A stretch of DNA of 64,000 bases from Bacteroidaceae bacterium (GTDB lineage Bacteria > Bacteroidota > Bacteroidia > Bacteroidales > Bacteroidaceae): NCBI GenBank assembly GCA_017560125.1, contig JAFYOS010000008.1:1-64000 (forward strand), in the 5' to 3' direction. Positions 8,696-18,236 of the stretch are shown piece by piece. The notes beneath the pieces were generated by a model. That model searched no databases. It was not told the DNA's origin and was given only the letters and a program-made list of their open reading frames with translations. Position numbers and translations under genes: made by a program. Positions within the stretch are counted from its first letter, which is position 1. Every line of letters starts with the position of its first letter.

Positions 8696-10135
8696 TTATT
8701 TAGATATAAATTTCTTTTCCGTGTTTCTAATCTCAATCAACATGTTGTCCAACGCCTCGGCCTCGGCATAGACGCTGTTCTCCAACTGGAGCAACGACGC
8801 AGCCATAGTCTGCTTCTTGCCGGGATTGGCCGCTGCATACTCGTCGCGACGCTTTTCGAGGGTTGCCACACTCTTTTCGTACTGGGCAGTGCGTTTCTTC
8901 CACTGATCGTAGAGCTTGCGTGCCTCGGGGCTCTTGAACTGATTGACGCTGGTATATTCGGTGAGGTCGTCTATCACAAAGAGGAAATCGCTGCGACGCA
9001 CCTCGTTCTTCTGCTCGTAGAGAAGCATCATCAGCTTCTGGCGTGCCTTGCGCACCACTTCGGCATCCTCCTGCGTGTCGGCAATGGAGGTCAACTGCGA
9101 CAGACCTATCATGCGCACCGAATCGGCCGATTCGTAGTTGTAGGTAACCTTGGTGCTGTTGGGCACGAAGACATAGACACACACCTTGCCCTCGTCCATG
9201 CGGCGGTCAGTGGCAAACCATCCGAGGTTGGCAATCTCGTTGACCACCAGCATGTAGTCGTTGGCCTCGGAATTGAACGGCATGCCCACATTCTCGGGCT
9301 TCAGGAATGTGCCATCCTCGCTGTCGTATCGTGTAACGAATATGTCGTAACCACCAATGGAGCCCTCGCCGTCGCTGGCAAAGTAGAATGTGGAGCCATC
9401 GACTGCCATGAAGGGGTAGTTGTCGTTGCCACCTGTTTCAATGCCCTGCAACTGCTTGGCATCGGTCCACTTGCCGTTTACGTTGGTGCAGTGGAAAAGC
9501 TTCAGCGCACTACCCTCGTCGCTTGCAACCATGCGGGGGAAATAGAGGTCGGTGCCACGCTCGGTGACTGACACCGTACCGGGGGCATCGGCGTCGTCGA
9601 AATAAGCGGCTGCGGTCGAAAGGGTACCAATGTCGCGACCGGTGCGATAGGCCGAAAGGAACGAAGCCTTATCGACGATGAAGCTGTCGATTACACACAC
9701 GCGCTCGGTCATCTTCATCATGCGCTGCAAGCGTTTCACAGCCTCGCAACGCTCCTCGTAAAGCGCCGATTCCTCTTCGTCGCTGCAACCGTCGATGAAC
9801 TCCTCGTAGCTCTCGATAGCCTCGTCGTAGCGGAACTGTTTCTTGTACATGTCGCCCAAATAGCGGTTGGCGTTGTTCACGCGGCGTGTGACGGCATACT
9901 TGAGCATCTTTTCCACATCGGCTGTGGTGTCGTTGGTTTCGTAGCAGCAGACGGCATACCAATAGTTATAGCTGCCATCGCGGGGCGAGCCCTTCAGCAG
10001 ATTTTTGAAAAGCGGTTTTGCCTCGGCATAGTTTCCTTCGAGGAACATCTTGCGCGCCTTCTCGCGAGAGGATTGCGCCGACACCTGGACAAATGATGCA
10101 ACGAATATAAGAAGTATTAAAACTATTCTATACAT
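8696..10135 (-). CDS. TPR and PD40 (WD40-like) repeat envelope protein
   Basis: The start is placed at the ATG at 10135, where a signal peptide begins (MYRIVLILLIFVASFVQVSAQ); an upstream ATG in frame at 10183 adds an unlikely cytosolic leader. The 479-residue protein has TPR-like helices (about 20-130), a beta-propeller-like stretch with PD40-type motifs (FYFASDGEGSIGGYDIF, near residue 260), and a helical C-terminus (about 370-479). It resembles the exported TPR-PD40 proteins of Bacteroidetes. No OmpA domain is present. It probably acts in the periplasm or at the outer membrane; the partner is unknown. A good promoter lies upstream at 10227-10256. Confidence 0.75.
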   Translation of the reverse strand: MYRIVLILLIFVASFVQVSAQSSREKARKMFLEGNYAEAKPLFKNLLKGSPRDGSYNYWYAVCCYETNDTTADVEKMLKYAVTRRVNNANRYLGDMYKKQFRYDEAIESYEEFIDGCSDEEESALYEERCEAVKRLQRMMKMTERVCVIDSFIVDKASFLSAYRTGRDIGTLSTAAAYFDDADAPGTVSVTERGTDLYFPRMVASDEGSALKLFHCTNVNGKWTDAKQLQGIETGGNDNYPFMAVDGSTFYFASDGEGSIGGYDIFVTRYDSEDGTFLKPENVGMPFNSEANDYMLVVNEIANLGWFATDRRMDEGKVCVYVFVPNSTKVTYNYESADSVRMIGLSQLTSIADTQEDAEVVRKARQKLMMLLYEQKNEVRRSDFLFVIDDLTEYTSVNQFKSPEARKLYDQWKKRTAQYEKSVATLEKRRDEYAAANPGKKQTMAASLLQLENSVYAEAEALDNMLIEIRNTEKKFISK

Positions 10136-10226
10136 AATCAGGGTATTAACATTACAAACGGGAAACATGCCACAAAGGCACAACAGCCACGGGAGGCGTT
10201 TTTCCCATAATATATTCTACATTTTA

Positions 10227-10256
10227 CAAATGTAGGCAAAAATCTGCAATCACAAA
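10227..10256 (-). promoter_or_regulatory. Bacteroidetes promoter for the PD40/NfeD/FloA operon
   Basis: On the minus strand TTTG (10256-10253) is followed after 18 bp by TACATTTG (10234-10227), matching TTTG-N19-21-TAnnTTTG closely. A short inverted repeat, CTACATTT/AAATGTAG, overlaps the -7 box. Confidence 0.6.
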
Positions 10257-10363
10257 ACAGTAAATCGGAAACTATTTACATATACATGAAAATCTTAGGC
10301 AAAATTTGAGCGTGGCGCACTATTTTCGTTTTTCAAAACAGCAGATAACTGCCATATTTTTTG

Positions 10364-10371
10364 TAATTTTG
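10364..10371 (+). promoter_or_regulatory. -7 box TAATTTTG upstream of the ttcA-like gene
   Basis: A perfect TAnnTTTG sits 17 bp before the ATG at 10388, which would give a very short leader. No clear -33 box is visible. Confidence 0.4.
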
Positions 10372-10387
10372 CGCCAATTTTACAACC

Positions 10388-11158
10388 ATGCAGAACGAAA
10401 TGCCCGAACAGCAGTTGCGAAGAAAGATTGAGCGCCGATTCAACAAAGCGCTCAAAGATTATCGTATGCTTGCGGATGGCGACAAAATATTGGTAGCCCT
10501 GTCGGGAGGAAAGGACTCCCTGGCGCTGCTCGAAATGATGGCAGCCCGCAGCCGCATATTCAAGCCGAAGATAAGCATCGTTGCTGCACACATCAGACTG
10601 CGCAACATAGAGTACCTCTCCGACGCGAAGGTGCTCGACGACTTCTGCAAGCGCAACGGCATTGAATTCCACTTGGTTGAAGACGAATTCGATGCATCGA
10701 CCGACAAGCGCAAATCGCCCTGTTTTCTATGTTCGTGGAACCGTCGCAAGGCGCTCTTCACACTGGCACAGGAGCTTGGATGCAACAAACTTGCACTGGG
10801 ACACAACATGGACGATTTTCTGGAAACTATGCTGATGAACATCACATTCCAAGGAGCGTTCTCGGCCATGGCGCCATGCATGCAAATGAAAAAATTCCCG
10901 CTCACCGTCATACGCCCCCTATGCCTTGTAAACGAGGAAGATATAGCATCGCTTGCCACCATTGCCGCATATCCCCAACAGGTAAAACGATGCCCCTATG
11001 AACGCGACAGCAACCGCGAGCAGATGAAACAGCTGCTGGGTCACCTCGAGAAGCTCAACCCCGAAGCACGATACAACCTATGGGGAAGCATGAGCAATAT
11101 ACAGCACGAACTATTACCGCCACATATTGACAAAACTAATAAAACAATAGAAAAATGA
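10388..11158 (+). CDS. ttcA: TtcA-like tRNA 2-thiocytidine synthetase (PP-loop ATPase)
   Basis: TtcA adds sulfur to cytidine 32 of tRNAs using ATP and an iron-sulfur cluster. The 256 residues show the PP-loop ALSGGKDSLALL near residue 38, a CFLC motif near residue 111 followed by a WNRRKALF segment, GHNMDDFLETMLMN near 139, and a further Cys in RCPYE near 200. The CxxC plus the third Cys are the cluster ligands in TtcA. The stop overlaps the DUF486 start by 4 bp (ATGA). The TilS and TtcA families are close; the CxxC favours TtcA. Confidence 0.82.
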   Translation: MQNEMPEQQLRRKIERRFNKALKDYRMLADGDKILVALSGGKDSLALLEMMAARSRIFKPKISIVAAHIRLRNIEYLSDAKVLDDFCKRNGIEFHLVEDEFDASTDKRKSPCFLCSWNRRKALFTLAQELGCNKLALGHNMDDFLETMLMNITFQGAFSAMAPCMQMKKFPLTVIRPLCLVNEEDIASLATIAAYPQQVKRCPYERDSNREQMKQLLGHLEKLNPEARYNLWGSMSNIQHELLPPHIDKTNKTIEK

Positions 11159-11529
11159 ACAAAGCAATCCTAACCGTATTGATGCTTATTATTTCGAATA
11201 CCTTCATGACATTTGCCTGGTATGGCAACCTGAAGTTGCAACAGATGAAAATCATAAGCTCCACCACTCCGCTCGTTTTCATCATACTCATCAGCTGGGC
11301 GATAGCCATGTTGGAATACTCGTTCCTCATTCCGGCCAACCGCATAGGCTCCGACATCAACGGCGGCCCATTCTCACTGGTGCAGCTTAAGGTTATTCAG
11401 GAGGCTATCTCAATTATAGTATTCGGCGCAATTGTAACCCTTTGCTTCAAGGGCGAGGCTTTGGCATGGAACCACATCGTTGCGTTCATATTCCTGATAC
11501 TTGCAGTATATTTCGTATTCATAAAATAG
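11155..11529 (+). CDS. DUF486 (DMT superfamily) small membrane protein
   Basis: The 124-residue protein has four hydrophobic segments (about 4-22, 35-55, 78-96 and 102-122) and matches the DUF486 branch of the drug/metabolite transporter superfamily, including the conserved 'EYSFLIPANRIG' region between helices 2 and 3. Substrate is unknown. It is translationally coupled to the ttcA-like gene through an ATGA overlap. Confidence 0.8.
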   Translation: MNKAILTVLMLIISNTFMTFAWYGNLKLQQMKIISSTTPLVFIILISWAIAMLEYSFLIPANRIGSDINGGPFSLVQLKVIQEAISIIVFGAIVTLCFKGEALAWNHIVAFIFLILAVYFVFIK

Positions 11530-11555
11530 CAGACGACGCATAGTTCCAATACAGT

Positions 11556-11588
11556 AAAAGGCACGCAACCATTGGTTGCGTGCCTTTT
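11556..11588. terminator. bidirectional terminator between DUF486 and rubrerythrin genes
   Basis: Two 15-nt arms (11556-11570 and 11574-11588) form a strong stem with A-run and T-run on the two sides. The flanking genes converge here. Confidence 0.85.
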
Positions 11589-11606
11589 ATTATGTATGGC
11601 CGGTAT

Positions 11607-12152
11607 TTACTTCTTGAAATATCTGTTGTAGAGACCTTCGAAGCCTTTTCCGTGACGAGCCTCGTCGCGTGCCATTTCGTGTACAGTATCGTGGATGGCA
11701 TCCAAATCGAGCTGCTTGGCGCGCTTTGCTATTCTGAACTTGTCGGCACATGCGCCCGACTCGGCGTTCATACGCTTCTCGAGGTTGGTCTTGGTATCCC
11801 AAACCACATCGCCCAAAAGCTCTGCAAATTTCGAAGCATGCTCAGCCTCTTCCCAAGCGTAACGCTTGAAAGCCTCGGCAATCTCGGGATAGCCTTCGCG
11901 GTCGGCCTGGCGGCTCATTGCAAGGTACATACCCACCTCGGTGCACTCGCCCATGAAGTGAGCGTTCAGGTCCTTAATCATCTCGTCGTCGCAACCCTTG
12001 GCTACACCTACTACGTGCTCAGCAACGAACTCCAACTGGCCCTCTACCAATTCCGAGAACTTCTCGGCAGGCACTCTGCACTGAGGACACTTTTCGGGAG
12101 CTGAATCACCTTCATGAACATAACCGCATACTGAACAAATAAACTTTTTCAT
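11607..12152 (-). CDS. reverse rubrerythrin (peroxide-scavenging diiron protein)
   Basis: Rubrerythrins reduce hydrogen peroxide in anaerobes. The order here is reversed relative to classic rubrerythrin: the rubredoxin-like iron site (Cys6, Cys9, Cys22, Cys25) comes first, and the ferritin-like four-helix domain follows, with paired ExxH-type iron ligands ([10 protein letters not shown] near residue 96, and [10 protein letters not shown] near 166). Length is 181 residues. The Fur-family gene starts 20 bp upstream on the same strand, so the two are likely co-transcribed and peroxide-responsive. Confidence 0.9.
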   Translation of the reverse strand: MKKFICSVCGYVHEGDSAPEKCPQCRVPAEKFSELVEGQLEFVAEHVVGVAKGCDDEMIKDLNAHFMGECTEVGMYLAMSRQADREGYPEIAEAFKRYAWEEAEHASKFAELLGDVVWDTKTNLEKRMNAESGACADKFRIAKRAKQLDLDAIHDTVHEMARDEARHGKGFEGLYNRYFKK

Positions 12153-12172
12153 AATAATATCAATTTAAATGG

Positions 12173-12616
12173 TTAACTAATTTTCTTATTACATTCTTTA
12201 CAAACACCCTTAACATAGAGCTGGACATCGTCGGCCGTAAACCCATCCATGTTTCCCGCAAAAACACGAACCTCATCGGGAACAGGCATGTCGAAAATCT
12301 TCTTGCAACTGCGACACATGAAGTGTGCGTGCATTGCTACATTACCGTCGAAACAGCGGAATGTGTCGTCAATCGTGAGCATCAACACAAGACCATGTTC
12401 CACAAAAAGCTTCAATGTGTTATAGACCGTTGTCAACGAAAGTGAACCTATAGTGTCGCTCAGAGCCTCGTAAACCACGTCGGCTGTAGGGTGAACAGGA
12501 TTCTCGCGCATGAATTTCAATATCGCCACACGCTGAGCTGTAGCTCTGACACCTGCCGCCTCGAGTTCCATTTTCAGCTCGGCTGTCGTATAGTTCTTAT
12601 TCGTATTTTCTTTCAT
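12173..12616 (-). CDS. Fur-family transcriptional regulator, PerR-like
   Basis: The 147 residues have an N-terminal winged helix (about 10-85, with 'RATAQRVAILKFM' and 'LSLTTVYNTLKLF') and a C-terminal dimerisation domain with CRSC near residue 97 and CKEC near 139 as the structural zinc site. Divergent position to nadE and cotranscription with rubrerythrin favour a peroxide sensor (PerR) over an iron sensor. Direct residue proof of PerR versus Fur is lacking. Confidence 0.85.
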   Translation of the reverse strand: MKENTNKNYTTAELKMELEAAGVRATAQRVAILKFMRENPVHPTADVVYEALSDTIGSLSLTTVYNTLKLFVEHGLVLMLTIDDTFRCFDGNVAMHAHFMCRSCKKIFDMPVPDEVRVFAGNMDGFTADDVQLYVKGVCKECNKKIS

Positions 12617-12646
12617 TGTTTTCGTTGTTTGTTTTTGAATTCATTG

Positions 12647-12678
12647 CAAATTTATAATCATTTCAGATATTACACAAA
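12647..12678 (-). promoter_or_regulatory. promoter of the Fur-family/rubrerythrin operon
   Basis: On the minus strand TTTG (12678-12675), 20 bp spacer, then TAAATTTG (12654-12647): a full consensus match 31 bp before the start codon. Confidence 0.65.
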
Positions 12679-12748
12679 TTTTTCGACACTTTTTTTTCAT
12701 TTTTTTTGCTCTTAGCGTTTTTTTATAAGAAATTTGCGAAATAATCGA

Positions 12749-12756
12749 TACCTTTG
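12749..12756 (+). promoter_or_regulatory. -7 box TACCTTTG of nadE
   Basis: A perfect TAnnTTTG lies 38 bp before the nadE ATG. No clear -33 box is at the usual distance. Confidence 0.45.
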
Positions 12757-12794
12757 TAAAGATATACCTTATTAAATAAGTAATAACGAGAGCC

Positions 12795-14714
12795 ATGAAC
12801 TACGGTTTTGTAAAAGTAGGGAGCGCAATCCCGTCCTTAAAAGTTGCCGACTGCAAGTACAACGCAGAACAGATGTTACCCATTATAGCCGATGCCGGCG
12901 AAAAGGGTGTGGAGATACTGCTCTTCCCCGAGCTTGGAATAACATCGTGCAGCTGCGGCGACCTATACAGATACCCTACCCTGCTAAGGGGAGCGCAGGA
13001 TGCACTGCAAACCCTACTCGACGCCACGCAGAGCAACAACACCATAATAGTTGTCGGTGCACCCATTGCCACACACGACGCACTGCTGAACTGCGCCATA
13101 GTGATGCACCGCGGAAAAATCGTAGGCGCCGCGCCACAATACTACACCCCCACCACCGGCGAAAGCTCACTGAAGCGATGGTTCACACCTGCTGCCGACA
13201 TCACCGCCAAGCAGGTGGAGATATGCGGAGAACAAATAGCGCTCAACAAGCAGCAGCTTTTCGAAACCCCGCAATGCACATTTGCCATTGAATTCGGAAG
13301 CGACCTGATGGCACCAGTGCCGCCAAGCACCATAATGGCGTTGAACGGCGCCGACATAATCCTGTGCCTTGCATCGCATTGCGAAGCAGCCGGAAAATAT
13401 AACTACATAAAAAACCTGTGCACCATGCAAAGCGCACGATGCACAAGCGGATACATATACGCAAGCTGTGGCTATGGCGAATCGTCGGGCGATGCAGTTT
13501 TTGCAGGAAATTCATTCATAGCCGAGAATGGCTCACTGCTGGCAACCGGCGAACGCTTCGCCACCAACAGCAGAGTGACAATATCGGAAATAGATATAGA
13601 AAAAATACGTCACGACCGCAGAAGCGACAGCGCCTTCGCCGATGCGCGACGCGACTACTCGTCGCAGTCCGTGGCAATAACACGCATCGAGCAAGAGCCG
13701 TGCAACAGCACCCTTGAACGCACATTCTCGGCAAAGCCGTTTATCCCCGAAGTGGGACTGAAGGAGCGCTGCACAGAGATATTCAACATACAGGCGGCTG
13801 GATTGGCCAAGCGCATTGCACACACATATGCAGCGACATGCGTAATAGGCATTTCGGGCGGCCAGGATTCCACCCTGGCACTACTCGTGACAGCCAAGGC
13901 ATTCGACATGCTGGGCAAGGAGCGCAAGGAGATTATTGCAATAACCATGCCCGGCTTCGGCACATCGAGCCGCACATACAACAACGCCCACAAGTTGATG
14001 CAGAGCCTTGGCGTGACCATTCGCGAAATATCGATAAAAGCTGCCTGCATTCAGCATTTTGCCGACATAGAGCACGACATCGACAAGCACGATGTCACAT
14101 ACGAGAATTCGCAGGCACGCGAGCGCACACAGATACTGATGGACGTTGCCAACAAGCTGAACGGACTGGTAGTGGGTACAGGCGACCTCTCGGAACTTGC
14201 GCTCGGCTGGGCCACATACAACGGCGACCACATGAGCATGTACGGAGTAAATGCCTCGGTGCCTAAAACACTGATACAGCACATTGTAAGGGAGATTGCC
14301 GAAAGCAGCAACGACGCAACCACACGCGAAACACTGCTCGACATTGTAGATACCCCCATATCGCCCGAACTCACCCCCGCCGACAACCAAGGCAACATAA
14401 AGCAGAAGACCGAGGATCTTGTAGGCCCCTACGAACTTCACGATTTCTTCCTTTACCACACACTACGCAACGCCTACAGCCCCGCAAAGATATACTTCCT
14501 TGCACAGCAGAGCTTCAATGGAGCATACGACGACGAAACCATAAAGAAGTGGCTGAAAACATTCTGCCGCCGCTTCTTCGCACAGCAGTTCAAACGCTCG
14601 TGCATGCCCGACGGCCCCAAAGTAGGCAGCTGCGGACTGAGCCCAAGAGGAGAATGGAAAATGGCAACCGACACATGCAGCGCATTGTGGCTTGCCGAGT
14701 GCGAAGCGCTATAA
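12795..14714 (+). CDS. nadE: glutamine-dependent NAD+ synthetase
   Basis: NadE makes NAD+ from deamido-NAD+, ATP and glutamine-derived ammonia. The 639-residue protein is the long form. A nitrilase-type glutaminase domain (about 1-280) carries the catalytic Glu in LLFPELGITSC and the nucleophile Cys in ILCLASHCE. The C-terminal synthetase domain has the PP-loop GISGGQDSTLALL at about 352-364, and 'VGTGDLSELALGW' further on. It is followed after 15 bp by mtaB. Confidence 0.95.
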   Translation: MNYGFVKVGSAIPSLKVADCKYNAEQMLPIIADAGEKGVEILLFPELGITSCSCGDLYRYPTLLRGAQDALQTLLDATQSNNTIIVVGAPIATHDALLNCAIVMHRGKIVGAAPQYYTPTTGESSLKRWFTPAADITAKQVEICGEQIALNKQQLFETPQCTFAIEFGSDLMAPVPPSTIMALNGADIILCLASHCEAAGKYNYIKNLCTMQSARCTSGYIYASCGYGESSGDAVFAGNSFIAENGSLLATGERFATNSRVTISEIDIEKIRHDRRSDSAFADARRDYSSQSVAITRIEQEPCNSTLERTFSAKPFIPEVGLKERCTEIFNIQAAGLAKRIAHTYAATCVIGISGGQDSTLALLVTAKAFDMLGKERKEIIAITMPGFGTSSRTYNNAHKLMQSLGVTIREISIKAACIQHFADIEHDIDKHDVTYENSQARERTQILMDVANKLNGLVVGTGDLSELALGWATYNGDHMSMYGVNASVPKTLIQHIVREIAESSNDATTRETLLDIVDTPISPELTPADNQGNIKQKTEDLVGPYELHDFFLYHTLRNAYSPAKIYFLAQQSFNGAYDDETIKKWLKTFCRRFFAQQFKRSCMPDGPKVGSCGLSPRGEWKMATDTCSALWLAECEAL

Positions 14715-14729
14715 TACCGAATAGAAAGA

Positions 14730-16061
14730 ATGATAGATACATCGCTATATAAAGACAAAAAGGCCATCTACTACACGCTTGGATGCAAGCTCAATTTTTC
14801 CGAAACAGCAAGCATCGAGCGACAGCTGCAGGAGGCCGGAATACGCACCGCACGACGTGGCGAGTGTGCCGATATCTGTATAATAAACAGTTGCGCCGTG
14901 ACGCAGGAGGCCGAGAAAAAATGCCGCCAAGCCATCCACAAACTCATTCGCCAGCATCCGGGAGCATTTGTAATTGTCACCGGCTGCTACGCACAGCTGT
15001 CGGCCGAAAAACTGGCCAACGAAGAGGGCGTGGATGTAGTGCTGGGCATCGACAAGAAGGGCGACATATTGGAACATCTTGGCGACCTGAGCAAACGCGA
15101 AGGAGCAGGAGATTGGTTCGTTCAACCCACAAAGGATGTACGCCGATTTGTACCCTCGTGCTCGCGCGGCGACCGCACACGATATTTCCTGAAGGTGCAG
15201 GATGGCTGCGACTATTTCTGCACATATTGCACCATACCACACGCACGCGGACGCAGCCGCAACCCGCAGATAACCGACCTTGTGGCACAGGCACAGAAAG
15301 CGGCCGACGAGGGTGGACGCGAGATAGTCATCACCGGAGTAAACATAGGCGATTTCGGCAAGAGCACCGGCGAAAGCTTCATGTCGCTGGTGAAGGCACT
15401 CGACGCGGTTGAGGGCATCGAACGATACCGCATATCGTCGATTGAGCCCAACCTGATAACCGACGAGATAATAGAGTACATGGCGCAGTCGCGCAGCTTC
15501 ATGCCCCATCTGCACATACCGCTGCAAGCCGGAAGCGACGAGGTGCTCAAACTGATGCACCGCCGATACGACACAGCCTTCTTCGCCGAGAAGATAGCCA
15601 CGGTGCGTCGCATAATGCCCGATGCCTTCATAGGTGTTGATGTCATTGTGGGCACACGCGGCGAGAGCGATGAGCTCTTCGAAAAGGCATACGAATTCAT
15701 CAAGGGGCTCGACATAACACAGCTGCACGTATTCAGCTACTCGGAGCGTCCCGGCACACAGGCACTCAAGATAGAGGGCAGCGTATCGCCCGCCGAGAAG
15801 CACCGTCGCAGCCACATGCTCATTGAGCTGTCCGAAGAGAAGCGCATAAAATTCTATGAGCGTTTCCGCGGCAAAGAGGCCACCGTGCTGTTCGAAAAAC
15901 CGCGACTGGGCATGCCTATGGGCGGCTTCACCGAAAACTACATACGAGTGGAAATGCCGTGCGACAAAAACCTCATAAACAAGACGGTGCGCGTGCGCTT
16001 GGGCGATTTCAACGACGACAAATCGGCGCTTACCATCGACGAAGTATTTACCACTGAGTAG
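14730..16061 (+). CDS. mtaB: tRNA t6A37 methylthiotransferase MtaB
   Basis: MtaB is a radical SAM enzyme that converts t6A37 to ms2t6A37 in tRNA. The 443 residues show the N-terminal methylthiotransferase domain with 'YYTLGCKLNFSE' and further Cys ligands, and the radical SAM triad Cys160-x3-Cys164-x2-Cys167 (CDYFCTYC). A TRAM-like domain is at the C-terminus (about 375-440). Length is normal. It sits between nadE and a glycosyltransferase gene in a plus-strand run with short gaps. Confidence 0.93.
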   Translation: MIDTSLYKDKKAIYYTLGCKLNFSETASIERQLQEAGIRTARRGECADICIINSCAVTQEAEKKCRQAIHKLIRQHPGAFVIVTGCYAQLSAEKLANEEGVDVVLGIDKKGDILEHLGDLSKREGAGDWFVQPTKDVRRFVPSCSRGDRTRYFLKVQDGCDYFCTYCTIPHARGRSRNPQITDLVAQAQKAADEGGREIVITGVNIGDFGKSTGESFMSLVKALDAVEGIERYRISSIEPNLITDEIIEYMAQSRSFMPHLHIPLQAGSDEVLKLMHRRYDTAFFAEKIATVRRIMPDAFIGVDVIVGTRGESDELFEKAYEFIKGLDITQLHVFSYSERPGTQALKIEGSVSPAEKHRRSHMLIELSEEKRIKFYERFRGKEATVLFEKPRLGMPMGGFTENYIRVEMPCDKNLINKTVRVRLGDFNDDKSALTIDEVFTTE

Positions 16062-16070
16062 CCCCACGGA

Positions 16071-17087
16071 ATGGACAAACGAATTGCCATAGTCATACTG
16101 AACTACAACGGAGCAGGAATGTTACGACAGTTCCTGCCCTCGGTAATATCATCGTCACCCGAAGCCGAAATATATGTAGCCGACAACGGCTCCACCGACG
16201 ACTCGGCACAGGTGATGCGCGACCATTTCCCCGAAACGAAATATCTGCAGCTTGACAAAAACTACGGTTTTGCCGACGGATATAACAGGGCTTTGGAGAT
16301 GGTTGAAGCAGAATATTACCTGTTACTGAACTCCGATGTGGAGGTAACCGCCGGCTGGCTCGCCCCCATGCTCGCCTATATGGACAAGAACCCCGACGTT
16401 GCTGCATGCCAGCCCAAGCTGCTGTCGTACAAGGAGAAAGAGTACTTCGAGTATGCAGGTGCAGCCGGAGGATTCATGGATAAATATGGCTACCCCTTCT
16501 GTCGCGGAAGAATATTCGATACCGTGGAAAAGGACAACGGACAGTACGACACCATTGCCGAACTTTTTTGGGCAACAGGAGCCGCGCTCATGATACGCTC
16601 GCAGGAGTACCGGGCTGCGGGAGGCCTCGACGGCACATTTTTTGCCCACATGGAGGAGATTGACCTCTGTTGGCGACTGCGCGCACGCGGACGCAGAATA
16701 GTGTGCATACCGCAAAGCACGGCCTACCATGTAGGCGGAGCCACGCTCAACAAGAGCAACCCCCGAAAGACATTCCTGAACTTCAGGAACAACCTGATAA
16801 TGCTCTACAAGAACATGCCCGAAAGCCGTCTGCGCAGCACCATGTTCGTACGAGCCATACTCGACTACGTGGCAGCAGCGAAATTCCTGCTCGGCGGAGC
16901 AACAGGCGATTTCAAGGCCGTCTTGCAGGCACGACGCGAATATAGAAAGACCAAGAAGAACTACGCGGAAGCACGCGCCGAAAACATGGCAAAAACGGTG
17001 TGCTACGACATCAAGGAACATGCCCCCTACTCCATTCTGTGGAAATACCACGCAAAGGGCAAACACCGTTTTGGGGAACTACCATAA
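16071..17087 (+). CDS. family 2 glycosyltransferase
   Basis: The 338-residue protein has a GT-A fold: IVILNYNG at the N-terminus, VADNGSTDDS near residue 37, and the metal-binding DxD as LNSDVEV near residue 86, followed by the 'ATGAALMIRSQ' and 'HMEEIDLCWRLRARG' motifs of rhamnosyl- or WcaA-type enzymes. There is no signal peptide and no clear transmembrane segment. It likely transfers a sugar to a cell-surface glycan; donor and acceptor are unknown. It follows mtaB by 9 bp. Confidence 0.88.
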   Translation: MDKRIAIVILNYNGAGMLRQFLPSVISSSPEAEIYVADNGSTDDSAQVMRDHFPETKYLQLDKNYGFADGYNRALEMVEAEYYLLLNSDVEVTAGWLAPMLAYMDKNPDVAACQPKLLSYKEKEYFEYAGAAGGFMDKYGYPFCRGRIFDTVEKDNGQYDTIAELFWATGAALMIRSQEYRAAGGLDGTFFAHMEEIDLCWRLRARGRRIVCIPQSTAYHVGGATLNKSNPRKTFLNFRNNLIMLYKNMPESRLRSTMFVRAILDYVAAAKFLLGGATGDFKAVLQARREYRKTKKNYAEARAENMAKTVCYDIKEHAPYSILWKYHAKGKHRFGELP

Positions 17088-17131
17088 AAACATCAGTGGG
17101 CATATGAAATCATATGCCCACTGATGTTTTT
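17086..17131. terminator. strong bidirectional terminator
   Basis: Two 21-nt arms (17086-17106 and 17111-17131) are perfectly complementary around an AAAT loop, with A and T runs at the ends. It separates the converging glycosyltransferase and argF' genes. Confidence 0.9.
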
Positions 17132-17146
17132 ATATAAATTTCTCTA

Positions 17147-18100
17147 CTACAAATTCTCAAGGATACGTTTGAGGACAACCGTTGCCGAAATCTCGCGGTT
17201 GGCAGCCTCGGGAATAACCAAAGAACGGGGGCTCTCTATCACATCGTCGGTAACAATCATGTTGCGACGCACGGGCAAGCAATGCATGAAATGAGCATCG
17301 TTTGTAACGGCCATCTGGCGGTCGCTTACAGTCCACGAACGGTCGGTGCTCAATATTTTACCGTAGTTGTCTCCGGTGTATGCAGCCCAGTTCTTCGCAT
17401 AAACGAAATCGGCACCCTCGAAGGCTTTCATCTGGTCGTACTCAACCTTGGCGTTACCCACAAACTGAGGATCGAGCTCGTAGCCCTCGGGGTGAGTGAT
17501 TACAAAATCGTAATCGGCAGCATTCATCCACTCGGCAAATGAATTGGGCACAGCCTGGGGAAGCGCCTTGGGGTGAGGAGCCCATGTCAATACAACCTTG
17601 GGGCGTGCCTTGGTCTTGTGCTCCTCAATGGTGATGAGGTCGGCAAAGCTCTGCAAGGGGTGACGTGTGGCAGCCTCCATCGAGAAGACGGGACGGCCCG
17701 AATACTGTATAAACTGGTTCAGGATGACCTCGTCGTAATCATATTTTTTGTCCTCGAAACGAGCAAAAGAGCGCACGCCTATGACATCGCAATAGCTTGC
17801 CATCACAGGGATAGCCTCGAGGATGTGCTCGGGCTTGTCGCCATCCATGATGACGCCACGCTCGGTCTCGAGCTTCCATGCACCCTGATTGATATCAAGG
17901 ACAATAACATTCATACCAAGGTTCAATGCTGCCTTCTGTGTGCTCAGACGGGTGCGAAGGCTCGAATTGAAGAATACCATCATCAAGGTCTTGTTTTTAC
18001 CAAGATCGTTGAATTTGAAACGGTCGGCCTTAATCTCGAGAGCCTCTTTCACAGCAAGGTCGAGATTGCCAATATCATTAACAGATGTAAAATGTCGCAT
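17147..18100 (-). CDS. argF': N-succinylornithine carbamoyltransferase (argF')
   Basis: This enzyme carbamoylates N-succinylornithine in the Bacteroidetes arginine pathway. The 317 residues show the carbamoyl-phosphate loop SSLRTRLSTQ near residue 46 and the HCLP motif near the C-terminus. They look very like the Bacteroides fragilis enzyme. Residue 90 is Pro (in DGDKPEHI); a Pro here, rather than the Glu of acetylornithine transcarbamylases, is the known mark of succinyl specificity. It stands alone on the minus strand with no other arg gene in the window. Confidence 0.92.
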   Translation of the reverse strand: MRHFTSVNDIGNLDLAVKEALEIKADRFKFNDLGKNKTLMMVFFNSSLRTRLSTQKAALNLGMNVIVLDINQGAWKLETERGVIMDGDKPEHILEAIPVMASYCDVIGVRSFARFEDKKYDYDEVILNQFIQYSGRPVFSMEAATRHPLQSFADLITIEEHKTKARPKVVLTWAPHPKALPQAVPNSFAEWMNAADYDFVITHPEGYELDPQFVGNAKVEYDQMKAFEGADFVYAKNWAAYTGDNYGKILSTDRSWTVSDRQMAVTNDAHFMHCLPVRRNMIVTDDVIESPRSLVIPEAANREISATVVLKRILENL

Positions 18101-18236
18101 AACTAATCTATTTATTATTTATTTATCATACATATGTGGTGTTCGCGCCGGTAGTGCGAACGGGGTGCATAGCACCGAATTCGCTTATTCGGGAATACGG
18201 TTGCGAATATAGCAACAAATGTCCGAAAAACCATTC

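Noticed and set aside
14745..16067. 440-codon antisense frame across mtaB
   Set aside because: mtaB has its complete radical SAM motifs on the plus strand; the antisense product resembles no family.
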